64,000 nucleotides of DNA from Bacillus glycinifermentans (GCF_001042475.2 NZ_LECW02000045.1:1-64000); one strand, 5' to 3'. Counted from the stretch's first letter, positions 1 to 12,216 are shown. Numbers and translations are program-made. The notes: generated by a model not told the origin, from the sequence alone.

Positions 1-160
1 TCTTGTTTAGTTTTCAAAGAACTTCGTTGCCGCTCTCAAGGCGACCACTTAAATATAACATTTAATAGACAAGCGGTCAACACTTTTTTAAAAAAAGTTT
101 ATTTTCATCTTTTCACTCGCGACCAAAAAAGATTATAACACATAATCTATCGGAAGAAAA
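1..160 (-). promoter_or_regulatory. rRNA operon tandem promoters and leader
   Basis: Read on the minus strand, a -35 TTGACC (75-80) and -10 TATATT (52-57) are separated by 17 bases, giving a P2-type promoter. Further upstream is a -10 TATAAT (132-137) with a weak -35 near 155-160, a P1-type promoter. The transcript then carries a boxA-like TTCTTTGAAAAC (12-23), typical of Bacillus 16S leaders. The rrn operon downstream of gyrA in B. subtilis (rrnO) has this position, so the 16S gene should begin just off the left edge; that gene is not in the window. Confidence 0.8.
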
Positions 161-162
161 GA

Positions 163-192
163 TAAAAAAAGCGCAGCCACAAGGCTGCACTT
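163..192 (-). terminator. gyrA terminator
   Basis: On the minus strand a GC-rich stem (GCAGCC / GGCTGC, loop TTGTG-like) starts a few bases after the gyrA stop codon and is followed by a run of T. It separates gyrA from the rRNA promoters. Confidence 0.85.
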
Positions 193-196
193 TCAT

Positions 197-2656
197 TTAT
201 GATTCATCTTCTTCTGTCTCATTTTCTTCATCTTTTTCGACCAAGGCTACGGTAGATACATGCTCCTGATCCGCTAACCGAATGAGGCGCACACCCTGCG
301 TAACACGGCCGGTAACGGAAATGTCATTGATGTCCATCCGAATGATCACGCCGCTGGCGGTGATGATCATTAAATCTTCCTCTCCTCTTGTCGCTTTCAC
401 CGTAACAAGAGGTCCGTTATTTTCCGTGATCTTGCACGTCTTCAAGCCTTTTCCTCCACGGCTCTGTGTTCTGTATTCTGAAGCAGGCGTCCGTTTTCCG
501 TATCCATTTTCGGTTACGATCAAGACATCGGCATCCTCTTCGAGAATCTCCATGCCGACAACGATATCGTCGTCTGTGAGCGTGATTCCTTTAACACCGG
601 CAGCGGTTCTTCCCATCTGCCGCACATCGCTTTCAGGGAACCGGATCAAGAGACCGTTTCTCGTTCCGATGACGATCTGCTTATTGCCGTCAGTCAGGCG
701 GACAGCCATCAGTTCATCTTCATCGCGAAGGCTTAAGGCGATTAAACCGTTGTTGCGAATATTGGCGAATTGAGAAAGCGGGGTCCGTTTTGAGATGCCG
801 TGTTTTGTCGTAAAGAACAAATATGACTCATCGTCAAACTCGGTCACCGGAATGATCGCATTGATCCATTCCCCTTTATCGACTTCCAGAAGGTTGATGA
901 TCGGAATTCCCTTCGCCGTTCGTCCGAATTCAGGAATTTCATAACCCTTCGCACGGTAGACTTTCCCTTTGTTTGAGAAAAAGAGCAGCGTATCATGGGT
1001 CGATGTGGAGATCAGATGTTCAACAAAATCGTCTTCATTTGTTCCCATTCCCTGAATTCCTTTTCCGCCGCGTTTTTGGCTTCGGTAAGTGGAAGAAGGC
1101 AGGCGTTTGATATAGCCGTTATGGGTTAACGTGACGACGATGTTTTCTCTCGTAATCAGGTCTTCGTCTTCAATCGTCTCAAGACCGGATGTGACGATCT
1201 CCGTCCGGCGCTCATCATTAAAGCGCTCTTTAATTTCTGTCAGCTCTTCCCGGATGATTTCAAGAACTTTTTCTTCGTCTGCTAAAATCGCTTTTAATTC
1301 GGCGATCAGCTTGATTAATTCTTGATACTCCTCTTCAATTTTTTCGCGCTCCAGTCCTGTTAAACGCTGAAGACGCATGTCCAAAATAGCTTGGGCTTGT
1401 TTTTCGGTTAATGAGAATGTCTCGATTAACCCGTTTTTCGCAATTTCGGCCGTTTGCGAGTTTCTGATTAAGGAAATAACTTCATCAAGGTGGTCAAGAG
1501 CCACTCTCAAGCCTTCGAGAATATGGGCTCTCGCTTCCGCTTTGCGAAGCTCGTATGCCGTCCGCCTTCTGATCACGACTTTTTGGTGATCGAGATAATG
1601 ACCGAGACACTGCTTTAAGCTCAATACTTTCGGCTGTCCGTCGACGAGTGCCAAAAGATTGATGCCAAATGATGTTTGAAGAGCCGTCTGCTTGTACAAA
1701 TTATTTAACAGAACGTTTGCATTTGCGTCCCTTCTCAGCTCGATGACGATCCGCATTCCGTTTCGGTCTGATTCATCGCGAAGGTCTGTAATGCCCTCGA
1801 TTTTCTTATCGCGGACAAGATCGGCGATTTTTTCGATCAGCTTCGCTTTATTCACCTGATAAGGGATTTCCGTAATAATAATGGACTGTTTGCCTGAGGA
1901 TGCTTCTTCGATTTGGGCTTTAGCGCGAAGCGTAATCGAGCCGCGGCCTGTTTCATAGGCTTTGCGGATTCCGCTTCTTCCCAAAATCAATCCGGCTGTC
2001 GGAAAATCAGGCCCCGGAATGATTTCCATTAATTCTGCAAGCGTAATATCAGGATTCTTGCTGAGTGCCAAAACCCCGTCAATAATTTCGCCGAGCTGAT
2101 GAGGCGGGATATTTGTCGCCATCCCGACTGCGATCCCGGCTGCACCGTTGACCAAAAGGTTTGGGAATCTGGCAGGCATGACAATCGGTTCTCTTTCTGA
2201 TCCGTCATAGTTGTCTTGGTAGTCGATCGTGTCTTTATTAATATCGCGCAGAATTTCCATTGATATTTTCGACATTCTCGCTTCTGTATAACGCATGGCC
2301 GCAGCCGAATCACCGTCGACAGAACCGAAGTTTCCGTGACCTTGGACAAGCATGTAGCGATAGTTGAAGTCCTGAGCCATTCTGACCATCGCTTCGTACA
2401 CGGCAGAATCACCATGGGGGTGGTACTTACCGATAACTTCGCCGACGATCCGCGCGGATTTTTTGTATGGCTTGTCGCTTGTCATCCCGAGGTCGTTCAT
2501 CGCGTACAAAATTCTTCTATGCACCGGCTTAAGCCCGTCTCTTACATCCGGAAGCGCACGGGAAACAATAACACTCATCGCGTAGTCTAAGAAAGACGTG
2601 CGCATTTCCTGACTGATATTGACTTCCTGGACTTGGGGCTTTTGTTGTTCACTCAT
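197..2656 (-). CDS. gyrA: DNA gyrase subunit A
   Basis: Breakage-reunion subunit of the A2B2 type II topoisomerase that introduces negative supercoils using ATP hydrolysed by GyrB. The 819 residues match the usual Bacillus length of about 820. The catalytic tyrosine is Tyr123 in the RYTEARM motif. The quinolone-resistance region reads [12 protein letters not shown] with Ser84 and Glu88, the susceptible wild-type state. The C-terminal half contains the repeated beta-pinwheel blades, including the GyrA-box-like QRGGKG around residues 530-540, and ends in an acidic tail. It lies downstream of gyrB with a hairpin in the 175-base gap, and just ahead of an rRNA operon. Start chosen at the ATG preceded by a GGAGG ribosome-binding site. 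Confidence 0.98.
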   Translation of the reverse strand: MSEQQKPQVQEVNISQEMRTSFLDYAMSVIVSRALPDVRDGLKPVHRRILYAMNDLGMTSDKPYKKSARIVGEVIGKYHPHGDSAVYEAMVRMAQDFNYRYMLVQGHGNFGSVDGDSAAAMRYTEARMSKISMEILRDINKDTIDYQDNYDGSEREPIVMPARFPNLLVNGAAGIAVGMATNIPPHQLGEIIDGVLALSKNPDITLAELMEIIPGPDFPTAGLILGRSGIRKAYETGRGSITLRAKAQIEEASSGKQSIIITEIPYQVNKAKLIEKIADLVRDKKIEGITDLRDESDRNGMRIVIELRRDANANVLLNNLYKQTALQTSFGINLLALVDGQPKVLSLKQCLGHYLDHQKVVIRRRTAYELRKAEARAHILEGLRVALDHLDEVISLIRNSQTAEIAKNGLIETFSLTEKQAQAILDMRLQRLTGLEREKIEEEYQELIKLIAELKAILADEEKVLEIIREELTEIKERFNDERRTEIVTSGLETIEDEDLITRENIVVTLTHNGYIKRLPSSTYRSQKRGGKGIQGMGTNEDDFVEHLISTSTHDTLLFFSNKGKVYRAKGYEIPEFGRTAKGIPIINLLEVDKGEWINAIIPVTEFDDESYLFFTTKHGISKRTPLSQFANIRNNGLIALSLRDEDELMAVRLTDGNKQIVIGTRNGLLIRFPESDVRQMGRTAAGVKGITLTDDDIVVGMEILEEDADVLIVTENGYGKRTPASEYRTQSRGGKGLKTCKITENNGPLVTVKATRGEEDLMIITASGVIIRMDINDISVTGRVTQGVRLIRLADQEHVSTVALVEKDEENETEEDES

Positions 2657-2797
2657 TAAAAAACCTCCCTGGAGAATCTACATGAGTTGTGTGGGAGTAG
2701 ATTTGTATTTATACTCTTTCAACGAATAAAGCTATTCTCCATTATATCAATAATCTTGAATTTATACACATGAAATTGTAAAGGCTCTATTTTAGAA

Positions 2798-2824
2798 AAG
2801 ACCTTATTTCAAAAATAAGGTCTT
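2798..2824 (-). terminator. hairpin between gyrB and gyrA
   Basis: A near-perfect inverted repeat (AAGACCTTATTT / AATAAGGTCTT) follows the gyrB stop codon on the minus strand. It is AT-rich and followed by only a short T-rich stretch, so it may be a partial terminator or processing site that lets gyrA be expressed from its own promoter as well. Confidence 0.6.
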
Positions 2825-2831
2825 ACTTGCA

Positions 2832-4760
<1,929 letters not shown>

Positions 4761-4807
4761 TCACCTACACTTTTCTTCAAACATAATAAATTTATAGTTA
4801 AGATTCT

Positions 4808-5050
4808 TTATGAATCGATTTCCGGCTTGGATTGAGCCCGCTTTTTCAACGTGCCTGAGGCTAAAGGAGAAAAATAGATCGTCTGAACTGTGACGACAAT
4901 TGATTTCGGTGTGCTGCTTGAAGAGATAATCCGCTTGCTTTGTTTTGTTAAAAACTCTTCAACGATCGGCGATGTCTTTGCCTTGTAATCAAAAATAGCC
5001 ACAATTTCTCGTGTTGAGACGACAAAGTCGTCACCTAAATGGATATACAA
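4808..5050 (-). CDS. remB: matrix regulator RemB (YaaB, DUF370)
   Basis: 80-residue protein of the DUF370 family, recognised from the N-terminus MYIHLGDDFVVSTREIVAIFDY and its conserved place between recF and gyrB. In B. subtilis, RemB together with its paralogue RemA promotes extracellular-matrix gene expression; RemA is a DNA-binding ring-forming protein, and the role of RemB is less clear. The C-terminal tail after about residue 65 is basic. It is 17 bases downstream of recF, so probably co-transcribed with it. No additional domain is seen. Confidence 0.93.
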   Translation of the reverse strand: MYIHLGDDFVVSTREIVAIFDYKAKTSPIVEEFLTKQSKRIISSSSTPKSIVVTVQTIYFSPLASGTLKKRAQSKPEIDS

Positions 5051-5067
5051 TCCCTCACCCCATTTTT

Positions 5068-6180
5068 TCAGTCCAATAGCGCGCCATTTGCAACACGAAA
5101 GATGCCTGCTTCGTTTAAGGTTTGATGGTCAATTCCGTCGACGCTTGTCGTTGTCACGAAAGTTTGAACACGCCCTTGAATGGTGTGGAGCAAGTGAGAC
5201 TGCCGATAGTCGTCAAGCTCTGACAGTACATCATCCAAAAGCAAAATCGGGTATTCCCCAATCTCTTCCTGAATCAAATCAATTTCCGCCAATTTAAGAG
5301 ATAATGCAGTCGTCCGCTGCTGCCCTTGTGAACCGTAGGTTTGGACATCCCGGCCGTTGACGTAGAACAAAACGTCGTCTCTATGAGGGCCGGACAAAGA
5401 AACTCCCCGTTCAATTTCTTTATCTCTTAATTTAGAAAATGATTCTTGATAACTATTGATCATTTTCGACAAATCAGGCGAATCTGATACGTGAAGAGAC
5501 GTATGATACTTTAACGTCAGTTCTTCCAGGCCACGCGAAATTCCGGAGTGGATGGGCTGAGCCCATTTTTCGAGCTGATCAACAAATTGAAGCCGTTTCA
5601 TCACAACCTTTGCCGCGAATTCCGTAAGCTGTTCCGTCAGTACGTCAAGCATGGTCTGATCTGTCTGTTTTCTCGTTTGTAGCTGCTTTAAGAAATGGTT
5701 GCGCTGTGAAAGGATTTTTTGGTAAAGAGAAAGGTCATGAAGATAGACGGGTGATACTTGGCCGATTTCCATGTCAAGAAATCTTCTCCTGACCTGCGGA
5801 CTCCCTTTTACAAGATTCAAATCTTCAGGAGCAAACATGATCGTGTTAACGGCGCCTACATATTGGCTCAGTTTCTGCTGTTCAATATGATTGACCTTTC
5901 CTTTTTTTCCTTTTTTGGAAATGACGAGCTGGATTGGAACAGGACCGTTTTTTTTAATGACCCTACCTTCTATTTTAGCATAGTCTTGATCCCATCGTAT
6001 GAGTTCTTTGTCATTAGAGGTCCGATGAGATTTTGCCATTGCAAGCACGTAGATCGCTTCCATCAAATTTGTCTTGCCTTGTGCATTCTCTCCGATAATC
6101 ACGTTCACTTTGTTTTCAAATTCGAGCTCAACGTGTTCATAGTTGCGGTAAGATGATAATGTAAGATTTTGGATATACAA
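5068..6180 (-). CDS. recF: DNA repair protein RecF
   Basis: SMC-like ATPase that, with RecO and RecR, loads RecA at single-strand gaps. The 370 residues are normal length. The Walker A is GENAQGKTN near residue 32, the ABC-type signature SGPHRDD near 243, and the Walker [13 protein letters not shown] near 312. It lies 15 bases downstream of rlbA in the dnaN-rlbA-recF-remB-gyrB cluster, a conserved order around bacterial origins. The ATG start overlaps the end of the intergenic spacer with an AGGTGAT-type ribosome-binding site. Confidence 0.97.
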   Translation of the reverse strand: MYIQNLTLSSYRNYEHVELEFENKVNVIIGENAQGKTNLMEAIYVLAMAKSHRTSNDKELIRWDQDYAKIEGRVIKKNGPVPIQLVISKKGKKGKVNHIEQQKLSQYVGAVNTIMFAPEDLNLVKGSPQVRRRFLDMEIGQVSPVYLHDLSLYQKILSQRNHFLKQLQTRKQTDQTMLDVLTEQLTEFAAKVVMKRLQFVDQLEKWAQPIHSGISRGLEELTLKYHTSLHVSDSPDLSKMINSYQESFSKLRDKEIERGVSLSGPHRDDVLFYVNGRDVQTYGSQGQQRTTALSLKLAEIDLIQEEIGEYPILLLDDVLSELDDYRQSHLLHTIQGRVQTFVTTTSVDGIDHQTLNEAGIFRVANGALLD

Positions 6181-6195
6181 TCAATATCACCTGCT

Positions 6196-6411
6196 TTAGC
6201 CGACGACCTGAAATGAACCGAACCCTTCAATCGTCACGGTATCACCGACATACAGCTTCCGGCCGCGGCGGTTATCCGGTTCGCCATTTATGAGTACTTC
6301 GTGCTCTGATAAAAACCATTTTGCCATTCCGCCCGACTGAATGACATCAGCCAATTTTAAAAACTGGCCGAGGGTAATCATGTTTGTATCAATCGTCACC
6401 GTCTTTGTCAT
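6196..6411 (-). CDS. rlbA: S4-domain RNA-binding protein RlbA (YaaA)
   Basis: 71-residue protein consisting almost entirely of an S4 RNA-binding fold (ITLGQFLKLADVIQSGG, then NRRGRKLYVGD). It is the YaaA/RlbA family found between dnaN and recF across Firmicutes; in B. subtilis it is linked to ribosome assembly. The ATG at 6411 is preceded by GAAAGAGG with 8 bases of spacing. An upstream in-frame start at 6435 has no ribosome-binding site and adds residues absent from the family. Sits 15 bases before recF. Confidence 0.93.
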   Translation of the reverse strand: MTKTVTIDTNMITLGQFLKLADVIQSGGMAKWFLSEHEVLINGEPDNRRGRKLYVGDTVTIEGFGSFQVVG

Positions 6412-6527
6412 TTTATCGACCTCTTTCAATATCACTAATATCTAATTGTACTAAAAAACAGGGAAAGAAGGAAAGGGGTAAGTTACAGCGCTATAGGAGC
6501 GAAAGCGTCTTTTCTGTCAGCAAAATA

Positions 6528-6561
6528 AGAAAGCCGCCGGACTCACCCGGCAGCTTTCTTC
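6528..6561 (-). terminator. dnaN terminator
   Basis: Just downstream of the dnaN stop codon the minus strand reads GAAAGCTGCCGG, a 5-base loop, then CCGGCGGCTTTC and TTATTTT. The strong stem implies that rlbA-recF need partial read-through or a promoter of their own in the following 100 bases. Confidence 0.85.
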
Positions 6562-6570
6562 AATTTCAGA

Positions 6571-7707
6571 TTAATACGTCCGGACAGGAAGAATTAATTG
6601 AACGATCGAATCATCATTTGGGGTGCGGATCAGAAAAGGTCTCATTGCGCCTGTAAAGCTGACATGAATGTCCTCTCCTTCAAGAACTTTAAGAGCATCC
6701 AGCATATATTTCGGACTAAAGGATATCTTTAAGTCTTCCCCTTCGATTTGTTCGGCATTCACCGTTTCAACAACCTTCCCGATTTCAGGAGAATTTGAAG
6801 AAATTTCGATGGACTCATCAGCGGCCGCGGACAGCTTCACCACATTGTTCCGCCCTTCCCTCGCCAGCAATGACGCCCTGTCGATTGCCTGAAGAAATTC
6901 TTTTGTATTAACGATCAGATTCGTTTTGCTTTCCTGAGGAATCAGACGATTGGTGTCAGGATAATTGCCGTCTAAGAGCCTTGAGAAGAACAGGACGTTC
7001 TTCGTCTTAAACAATACTTGCGTTTCGGTGATAACGATATCGACGAGCTCCTGATGGTCGTCGAGAATCTTGCTCAGCTCAGTCAAGCTTTTTCCCGGAA
7101 TCACGACGTTATATGAGCTGTCCTCGCTGATATCCAGCTTCGCTTTGCGCAGCGCCAGACGGTGGCTATCCGTAGCAGTGCATATTAATTCACCGCCGGC
7201 AACGTTCCAGTTTACACCTGTCAAGATTGGGCGTGTTTCTGAGGTGGACACTGCAAAAACGGTTTGGCGAATCAGGTTTTTTAACAGATCTGTTGGGATC
7301 TGAAACGCATGATGCTCTTCAATTTGCGGCAAAAGCGGATACTCGCTTGCATCCAATCCGTTTAGGTTAAATTCGGCTTTTCCTGAACGGATAATCGTCA
7401 AATACTGATTTTGAACCTCGATTTCGACGGTTGACATCGGCAGTTTTTTAACGATTTCGCTGAAAAAACGCGCTTGAAGAACGATGCTTCCGGGCCTTTC
7501 AATTGTTACGATTTCCAAATCACCGTCTTCTTTCGGGATAAACGATTCGATCGAAATATCGGAATCGCTGCCTGTTAAAGACACTCCATCATCAGAAGCG
7601 ACGATTTTAATACCGGTTAAGATCGGGATCGTTGTTCTTGAAGAAACGGCCTTCAACACATCCTGGACACTTTCGACTAAACGGTCTTTTTGAATTGTAA
7701 ACTTCAT
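6571..7707 (-). CDS. dnaN: DNA polymerase III sliding clamp (beta subunit)
   Basis: Ring-shaped processivity clamp for PolC and DnaE and a platform for mismatch repair and YabA. The 378 residues make the three clamp domains and end in the canonical LILPVRTY. The third in-frame codon, ATG at 7707, is taken as the start: AAGGAGG (7714-7720) lies 6 bases before it, while an ATG at 7713 touches that site. It is downstream of dnaA, separated by the 168-base duplex-unwinding part of oriC, and both genes are normally co-transcribed from the autoregulated dnaA promoter. Confidence 0.98.
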   Translation of the reverse strand: MKFTIQKDRLVESVQDVLKAVSSRTTIPILTGIKIVASDDGVSLTGSDSDISIESFIPKEDGDLEIVTIERPGSIVLQARFFSEIVKKLPMSTVEIEVQNQYLTIIRSGKAEFNLNGLDASEYPLLPQIEEHHAFQIPTDLLKNLIRQTVFAVSTSETRPILTGVNWNVAGGELICTATDSHRLALRKAKLDISEDSSYNVVIPGKSLTELSKILDDHQELVDIVITETQVLFKTKNVLFFSRLLDGNYPDTNRLIPQESKTNLIVNTKEFLQAIDRASLLAREGRNNVVKLSAAADESIEISSNSPEIGKVVETVNAEQIEGEDLKISFSPKYMLDALKVLEGEDIHVSFTGAMRPFLIRTPNDDSIVQLILPVRTY

Positions 7708-7737
7708 AATCATCCTCCTTGCGGGAATCTATATTTA

Positions 7738-7868
7738 TTATGTTTTATAAAAATAGCAGAAGTAATAGTAGGGGCTGTGGATTTGTGGATAAGTGCTGAA
7801 AACGAAAGGAAACACAGCCTATCCACATGTGGACAGACTGTGTAAGACCATGTTTAAGTTATTCACAC
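7738..7868. other. oriC: oriC, DUE side: DnaA boxes and DnaA-trios
   Basis: The dnaA-dnaN intergenic region. A consensus DnaA box TGTGGATAA lies at 7784-7792, with one-mismatch boxes at 7819-7827, 7828-7836 and 7859-7867. Next to the box on the minus strand is a GC-rich CCCC followed by tandem triplets TAC TAT TAC TTC TGC TAT (about 7750-7770) and then AT-only sequence to 7738. This is the DnaA-trio plus duplex-unwinding element arrangement known at the B. subtilis origin, where DnaA strands on single-stranded DNA and melting begins. Confidence 0.9.
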
Positions 7869-7875
7869 TTTCCCA

Positions 7876-9219
7876 TTACCTGAGCTGCTCTTTTATTTCT
7901 TTGATCTGCTGCTGAAGCTGTTCATCGTCATTCAGCAGCTTCGATATTTTTTCATGGGCATGGATGACCGTCGTATGGTCGCGCCCTCCAAATTCCTCGC
8001 CGATTTTCGGCAGGGATGAATCCGTCATTTCCCTTGATAGGTACATGGCGATCTGCCGCGGAAAGGCCACTGATTTCGTCCGTTTTTTCGCTTTGAAATC
8101 CTCAAGCTTAATATTGAACTGCTGGCCGACGACTCTCTGAATGTCTTTGATCGTAATGATTTTCGGTTTTGAAGAAGGGATGATATCCTTCAAAGCTTCC
8201 GCGGCCAAATCGGCGTTGATGTCTTTATTGATTAAAGAAGAATATGCGACGACGCGAATTAAAGCGCCTTCCAGTTCCCTGATGTTGCTGTCGATCTGAT
8301 TGGCGATATACAGCATGACTTCATTCGGAATATCGAGACCTTCTGCCTTTGCTTTCTTTCTTAAAATCGCGATCCTTGTTTCCAAATCGGGAGGCGTGAT
8401 ATCCGTAATCAATCCCCATTCAAAGCGGGAGCGCAGGCGGTCCTCTAGCGTCGGAATTTCCTTAGGCGGCCGGTCGCTCGAAATGACGATCTGCTTCGAT
8501 TCTTCGTGCAGGGTATTAAACGTATGGAAAAATTCCTCTTGCGTTTGTTCTTTTCCCGCTAAAAATTGAATATCATCTATCAAAAGAACGTCGACATTTC
8601 GATAACGATTGCGAAAATCGACCGCTTTATTGTCGCGGATCGAGTTAATGAACTCATTTGTGAATTTTTCTGAAGACGAATACACCACTTTTGCAGACGG
8701 ATTATGCTCGATGACATAGTGTCCGATCGCATGCATTAAGTGCGTTTTTCCAAGTCCGACTCCCCCGTAAATAAACAGCGGGTTGTATGCTTTCGCAGGC
8801 GCTTCCGCCACGGCCAGCGACGCGGCATGGGCAAATCGGTTTCCGGAGCCTATAACGAAAGTGTCGAATGTATATTTGGGATTCAGCATATTTTGCGGAA
8901 AATCGGCCGGTTCGTCTTCTTTCGACATTTTTTTGATAGGAGATTTCGGCATGAATTCTTCTTCATTTTGATTTTGAGGAATGACAAATTTAATGCTGAG
9001 TTCTTCCCCGGTGAGATCGTAAATCGTATCCGCGATTAAGTGCAGGTATCTTGATTCAAGCCAATCGCGTGCAAACTCGTTCGGAGCAGTGATGATCAGC
9101 GTATCGCCCTGCAATGAATGAGCCTTTGTCGACTTCATCCATGTTTCAAAGCTGGGCTTGCTCAATTTTTTTTCGATCTGCCCGAGGGCTTGATTCCAAA
9201 GATCCGAAATATTTTTCAT
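7876..9219 (-). CDS. dnaA: chromosomal replication initiator DnaA
   Basis: AAA+ initiator that binds TTATCCACA boxes and melts the origin. The 447 residues give the four usual domains: the N-terminal interaction domain, a short linker (about 85-110), the AAA+ domain with Walker [10 protein letters not shown] and Walker B LLIDDIQF, and the C-terminal DNA-binding domain with the signature [16 protein letters not shown]. The start [12 protein letters not shown] matches the family; an upstream reading frame of 62 codons has no family similarity. The AAGGAGGG ribosome-binding site lies about 14 bases before the ATG, an unusually long gap. Confidence 0.98.
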   Translation of the reverse strand: MKNISDLWNQALGQIEKKLSKPSFETWMKSTKAHSLQGDTLIITAPNEFARDWLESRYLHLIADTIYDLTGEELSIKFVIPQNQNEEEFMPKSPIKKMSKEDEPADFPQNMLNPKYTFDTFVIGSGNRFAHAASLAVAEAPAKAYNPLFIYGGVGLGKTHLMHAIGHYVIEHNPSAKVVYSSSEKFTNEFINSIRDNKAVDFRNRYRNVDVLLIDDIQFLAGKEQTQEEFFHTFNTLHEESKQIVISSDRPPKEIPTLEDRLRSRFEWGLITDITPPDLETRIAILRKKAKAEGLDIPNEVMLYIANQIDSNIRELEGALIRVVAYSSLINKDINADLAAEALKDIIPSSKPKIITIKDIQRVVGQQFNIKLEDFKAKKRTKSVAFPRQIAMYLSREMTDSSLPKIGEEFGGRDHTTVIHAHEKISKLLNDDEQLQQQIKEIKEQLR

Positions 9220-9322
9220 AATTGGGGTTCGTCCCTCCTTTACAAGGCAAAATGCACCTGTTATAGAACACAAAAAAAGAGCAAATGGATGGATCCATTC
9301 GTTGATTAAATGTTGAAAACAT

Positions 9323-9350
9323 ATAATATAGTAGAAAAACGTCTTTTCGA
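9323..9350 (-). promoter_or_regulatory. probable dnaA promoter
   Basis: On the minus strand TCGAAA (9345-9350) and TATTAT (9323-9328) are separated by 16 bases, about 100 bases before the dnaA start. DnaA boxes begin immediately upstream at 9365, fitting DnaA autoregulation of this promoter in B. subtilis. Confidence 0.55.
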
Positions 9351-9364
9351 CATCTTTCACAGGT

Positions 9365-9629
9365 TGTGGACAAATTCCTGCACACCCTGTGAAAAAACTT
9401 TCCACAAGTTATCCACAGTTTGTGGATAATGAGATGACAGCCAATTTGTTATCAAGAGTTAAAACACAAATATAATATCAGAATAAGTGAGACGTTGCAA
9501 TGGTTGAAAGGAACTTATCCACACGGCATACAAACTGTTGAAGATTTTTTGTCCACAGCGGTTAGTTTTGTGAAAATGTTGTCGATAATGATTGTGGATA
9601 GAGAAAAATAAAGTCGAAAGATATCCACA
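9365..9629. other. oriC: oriC, upstream DnaA-box array
   Basis: Between rpmH and dnaA are three perfect DnaA boxes: 9409-9417 (+), 9421-9429 (-) and 9515-9523 (+). One-mismatch boxes lie at 9365-9373, 9549-9557, 9593-9601 and 9621-9629. The pair at 9409/9421 is a tight inverted arrangement. This corresponds to the incA/incB side of the bipartite Bacillus origin; with the DUE-side boxes it brackets dnaA. The rest of the 630-base intergenic stretch to 9851 is AT-rich and holds the rpmH promoter. Confidence 0.9.
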
Positions 9630-9775
9630 TTGATTATTTTTCGATTAAGAACATAAATTTCCCGCTTCCAAAAAAATCTTTTAAGCTAAAATTGAGGAAA
9701 AATGAAAATAGACTTTCGGAGTCGATTTATCTGTGTTATCCTATTATGGTGCAAAAAAGAAATGCATAAGTGAAG

Positions 9776-9805
9776 TTGACAATGAACAGCTTATCCAAAT
9801 ATAAT
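9776..9805 (+). promoter_or_regulatory. rpmH promoter with a DnaA-box-like spacer
   Basis: -35 TTGACA (9776-9781) and -10 TATAAT (9800-9805) with an 18-base spacer. The spacer contains TTATCCAAA (9791-9799), one mismatch from a DnaA box, so DnaA could occlude this promoter. Confidence 0.8.
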
Positions 9806-9812
9806 AAATTAG

Positions 9813-9985
<173 letters not shown>

Positions 9986-9986
<1 letters not shown>

Positions 9987-10015
9987 GCCACTGAATAATG
10001 TCAGTGGTCTTTTTT
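9986..10015 (+). terminator. terminator between rpmH and rnpA
   Basis: GGCCACTGA (9986-9994), a 6-base loop, TCAGTGGTC (10001-10009), then a T run. It overlaps the last base of the rpmH stop codon. It probably reduces rnpA expression relative to the much more abundant L34. Confidence 0.85.
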
Positions 10016-10071
10016 ACATAGAGGAATGACCAGGCCCTTTTTGCCAGCTTGTTATCGGAGTGAAGGAAGAA

Positions 10072-10431
10072 ATGAAAAAGCGAAATCGATTAAAAAAAAA
10101 TGAGGATTTTCAAAAAGTATTTAAAAAAGGGAAATCGATGGCAAACCGGCAGTATGTTTTATATGTGCTTCAACAGCCTGATGCGAAAGAGTTTCGGGTC
10201 GGACTGTCGGTCAGCAAGAAAATCGGGAACGCCGTCGTCCGTAACCGGGTAAAACGGCTGATTCGCCAGGTCATCCTAGAAGAGCGTGATCAATTAAAAC
10301 AGGAAAACGACTATATTATCATTGCAAGAAAACCAGCCGCTGATCTGACATATGAAGAAACGAAAAAAAGCTTGCAGCACCTTTTCAGAAAGTCGTTTGT
10401 TTACCGAAAAAAAACGAACAAGCCGTCTTGA
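10072..10431 (+). CDS. rnpA: ribonuclease P protein component
   Basis: Protein subunit of RNase P, which binds the catalytic RNA and the 5-prime leader of pre-tRNAs. The 119 residues include the RNR signature region [15 protein letters not shown] (around 57-72). The ATG at 10072 is favoured, with AAGGA a few bases upstream. A GTG at 10060 with GGAG close by would add four residues (MKEE) and cannot be excluded. It follows rpmH, as in nearly all bacteria. Confidence 0.95.
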   Translation: MKKRNRLKKNEDFQKVFKKGKSMANRQYVLYVLQQPDAKEFRVGLSVSKKIGNAVVRNRVKRLIRQVILEERDQLKQENDYIIIARKPAADLTYEETKKSLQHLFRKSFVYRKKTNKPS

Positions 10432-10595
10432 TCCGGAACATGCGCCTTTCGGCCGCACATTTTAAGCGCTTCCTTTTCGTGCAGAAAAGTCTCGCCCATT
10501 CCGGGGAGAAAGATGATAAAATACGAGAAAGTATGTATTTTTTTGAAGATCATAACCGCATAAAAAACGGTTGAAGAATGAAGATTTAGGAGGAA

Positions 10596-11396
10596 ATGTT
10601 GTTGAAGAGGCGAATTTTATTATTACTCAGCATGGTCGGCGTTCTCGCGCTTTTAGCCGGATGTACGCAGATAAACCAGCCGATCACTGCAGAAAGTGAA
10701 GGATTTTGGAACACTTATATCGTTTACCCTTTGTCACAGCTGATTACGTATGTTGCAAGAATGACGAACAATAACTTCGGGCTTGCGATTATCATCGTTA
10801 CCATCCTGATCAGACTGTTGATTTTACCGCTTATGATCAAGCAGATGAAAAGTACGAAGGCTATGCAGGCCATTCAGCCTGAAATGCAGAAGCTTCGTGA
10901 GAAATACAGTTCAAAGGATCAGAAAACTCAGCAAAAACTTCAGCAGGAAACGATGGCTCTCATGCAGAAGCACGGGGTTAACCCGCTTGCAGGATGTTTC
11001 CCGATTATCATTCAAATGCCGATTTTAATCGGATTTTACCATGCGATTATGAGAACGCGCGAGATCGCAGAGCACAGCTTTTTGTGGTTTGACCTGGGAG
11101 AGCGCGATCCGTACTTTATTCTGCCGATTCTTGCGGGTGTGTTCACTTTCATCCAGCAGAAGCTGATGATGGCCGGAAACGCGCAGCAAAATCCGCAGAT
11201 GGCCATGATGCTTTGGTTGATGCCGATCATGATCGTGGTATTTGCCATCAATTTCCCGGCGGCTCTTTCTCTGTACTGGGTAGTCGGTAACTTGTTCATG
11301 ATTGCCCAAACGTTCCTGATCAAAGGTCCTGATATGAGGACGGCGAAGCAGGAAGCCGCAGCTGAAGGAAAAAAATCCGGAGGTAAGAAAAAGTGA
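10596..11396 (+). CDS. spoIIIJ: membrane protein insertase SpoIIIJ (YidC/Oxa1 family)
   Basis: Inserts and folds membrane proteins with or without SecYEG; in B. subtilis it is also needed for forespore sigma-G activity through the SpoIIIA-SpoIIQ channel. A signal peptide ends in the lipobox LLAGC with Cys23, so the mature protein is a lipoprotein. Five membrane segments follow, with the family motif [11 protein letters not shown] and the conserved hydrophilic-groove arginine in ILIRLLILP. The 266 residues fit. The start is uncertain: AGGAGG (10588-10593) is only 2 bases from the ATG at 10596, so TTG at 10599 or 10602 may be used. It overlaps khpB by 4 bases. Confidence 0.96.
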   Translation: MLLKRRILLLLSMVGVLALLAGCTQINQPITAESEGFWNTYIVYPLSQLITYVARMTNNNFGLAIIIVTILIRLLILPLMIKQMKSTKAMQAIQPEMQKLREKYSSKDQKTQQKLQQETMALMQKHGVNPLAGCFPIIIQMPILIGFYHAIMRTREIAEHSFLWFDLGERDPYFILPILAGVFTFIQQKLMMAGNAQQNPQMAMMLWLMPIMIVVFAINFPAALSLYWVVGNLFMIAQTFLIKGPDMRTAKQEAAAEGKKSGGKKK

Positions 11397-12019
11397 AGGA
11401 ACTGACTGCTACTGGACGGACCGTCGATGAAGCAGTGCAATCCGGGCTTAAACAGCTGGAACTTCAAGCAGATGATGTTGAAATTGCCGTTATAGAGGAA
11501 GGAAAAAAAGGATTTCTCGGCATATTCGGTCATCAGCCTGCGGTAGTAAACATTCGAGAAAAAATCGACCCTGTTAAAGAAGCGAAGCAATATTTGGAAA
11601 ACGTGATTTTGAACATGGGCATCCAAGCGGAAGTGACGGCTGAAGAGGAGCCGAAAAAGGTGATGTTCCAATTGAAGGGCAACAAAACGGCGCTTTTAAT
11701 CGGAAAAAGGGGACAAACATTAAACGCCCTTGAAACCTTGGTACAGCTCGTTCTTAACCGCCATTCAGACCGCTATATTCAAGCGGTGGTTGATGCCGAA
11801 GGCTACCGTGCCAAGCGGAAGGAAACACTGAGGCAGCTCGCTGTAAAGCTGGCCGACCAGGCGAGCAGGCAGAAAAAAGATATCCATCTTGAACCGATGC
11901 CTTCAAGCGAGCGAAAAGTGATTCATGACACACTTTCAGGCTACTCGGATGAAATCGAAACATACTCTACGGGCGAAGACCATAACCGGCACCTCGTCAT
12001 CTCATATAAAAAACAATAG
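11393..12019 (+). CDS. khpB: RNA-binding protein KhpB / Jag (Jag-N, KH and R3H domains)
   Basis: 208 residues with an N-terminal Jag domain ([12 protein letters not shown] to about residue 50), a KH domain with the GXXG-type loop [12 protein letters not shown] (about 103-114), and a C-terminal R3H domain ([13 protein letters not shown], about 170-182). KhpB pairs with KhpA to bind RNA and influence cell elongation in Gram-positive bacteria. The GTG start overlaps the spoIIIJ stop codon, implying translational coupling. A strong terminator follows. Confidence 0.95.
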   Translation: MKELTATGRTVDEAVQSGLKQLELQADDVEIAVIEEGKKGFLGIFGHQPAVVNIREKIDPVKEAKQYLENVILNMGIQAEVTAEEEPKKVMFQLKGNKTALLIGKRGQTLNALETLVQLVLNRHSDRYIQAVVDAEGYRAKRKETLRQLAVKLADQASRQKKDIHLEPMPSSERKVIHDTLSGYSDEIETYSTGEDHNRHLVISYKKQ

Positions 12020-12023
12020 CAGA

Positions 12024-12060
12024 AAAACCGAAGTTCAACCAAAACGAACTTCGGTTTTTT
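12024..12060 (+). terminator. terminator of the rpmH-khpB operon
   Basis: Stem AAAACCGAAGTTC / GAACTTCGGTTTT with a 9-base loop, then a T run, starting 5 bases after the khpB stop codon. Confidence 0.95.
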
Positions 12061-12159
12061 GTGCACGCAAAATGCTGAAAAGTCATTTTTTCGTCAGGCA
12101 AATCGGTTTAAGCCTGGCCTCTTTCGGTGAAAGCTGTTGATAAAAAACAAATTTAATTG

Positions 12160-12216
12160 TTATTCACATGTGGATAAGTTAAAGTAAATAATGACGGTTT
12201 TTCGAGTTGTGGATAA
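12160..12216. promoter_or_regulatory. DnaA-box cluster between khpB and mnmE
   Basis: Within a 343-base gap, TTATTCACA (12160-12168, one mismatch), TGTGGATAA (12169-12177) and TGTGGATAA (12208-12216) form a small array. The first two are abutting and face each other. DnaA-box clusters outside oriC are known regulators of initiation in B. subtilis, and I recall one at this jag-thdF position. The remainder of the gap is AT-rich and presumably carries the mnmE promoter. Confidence 0.75.
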
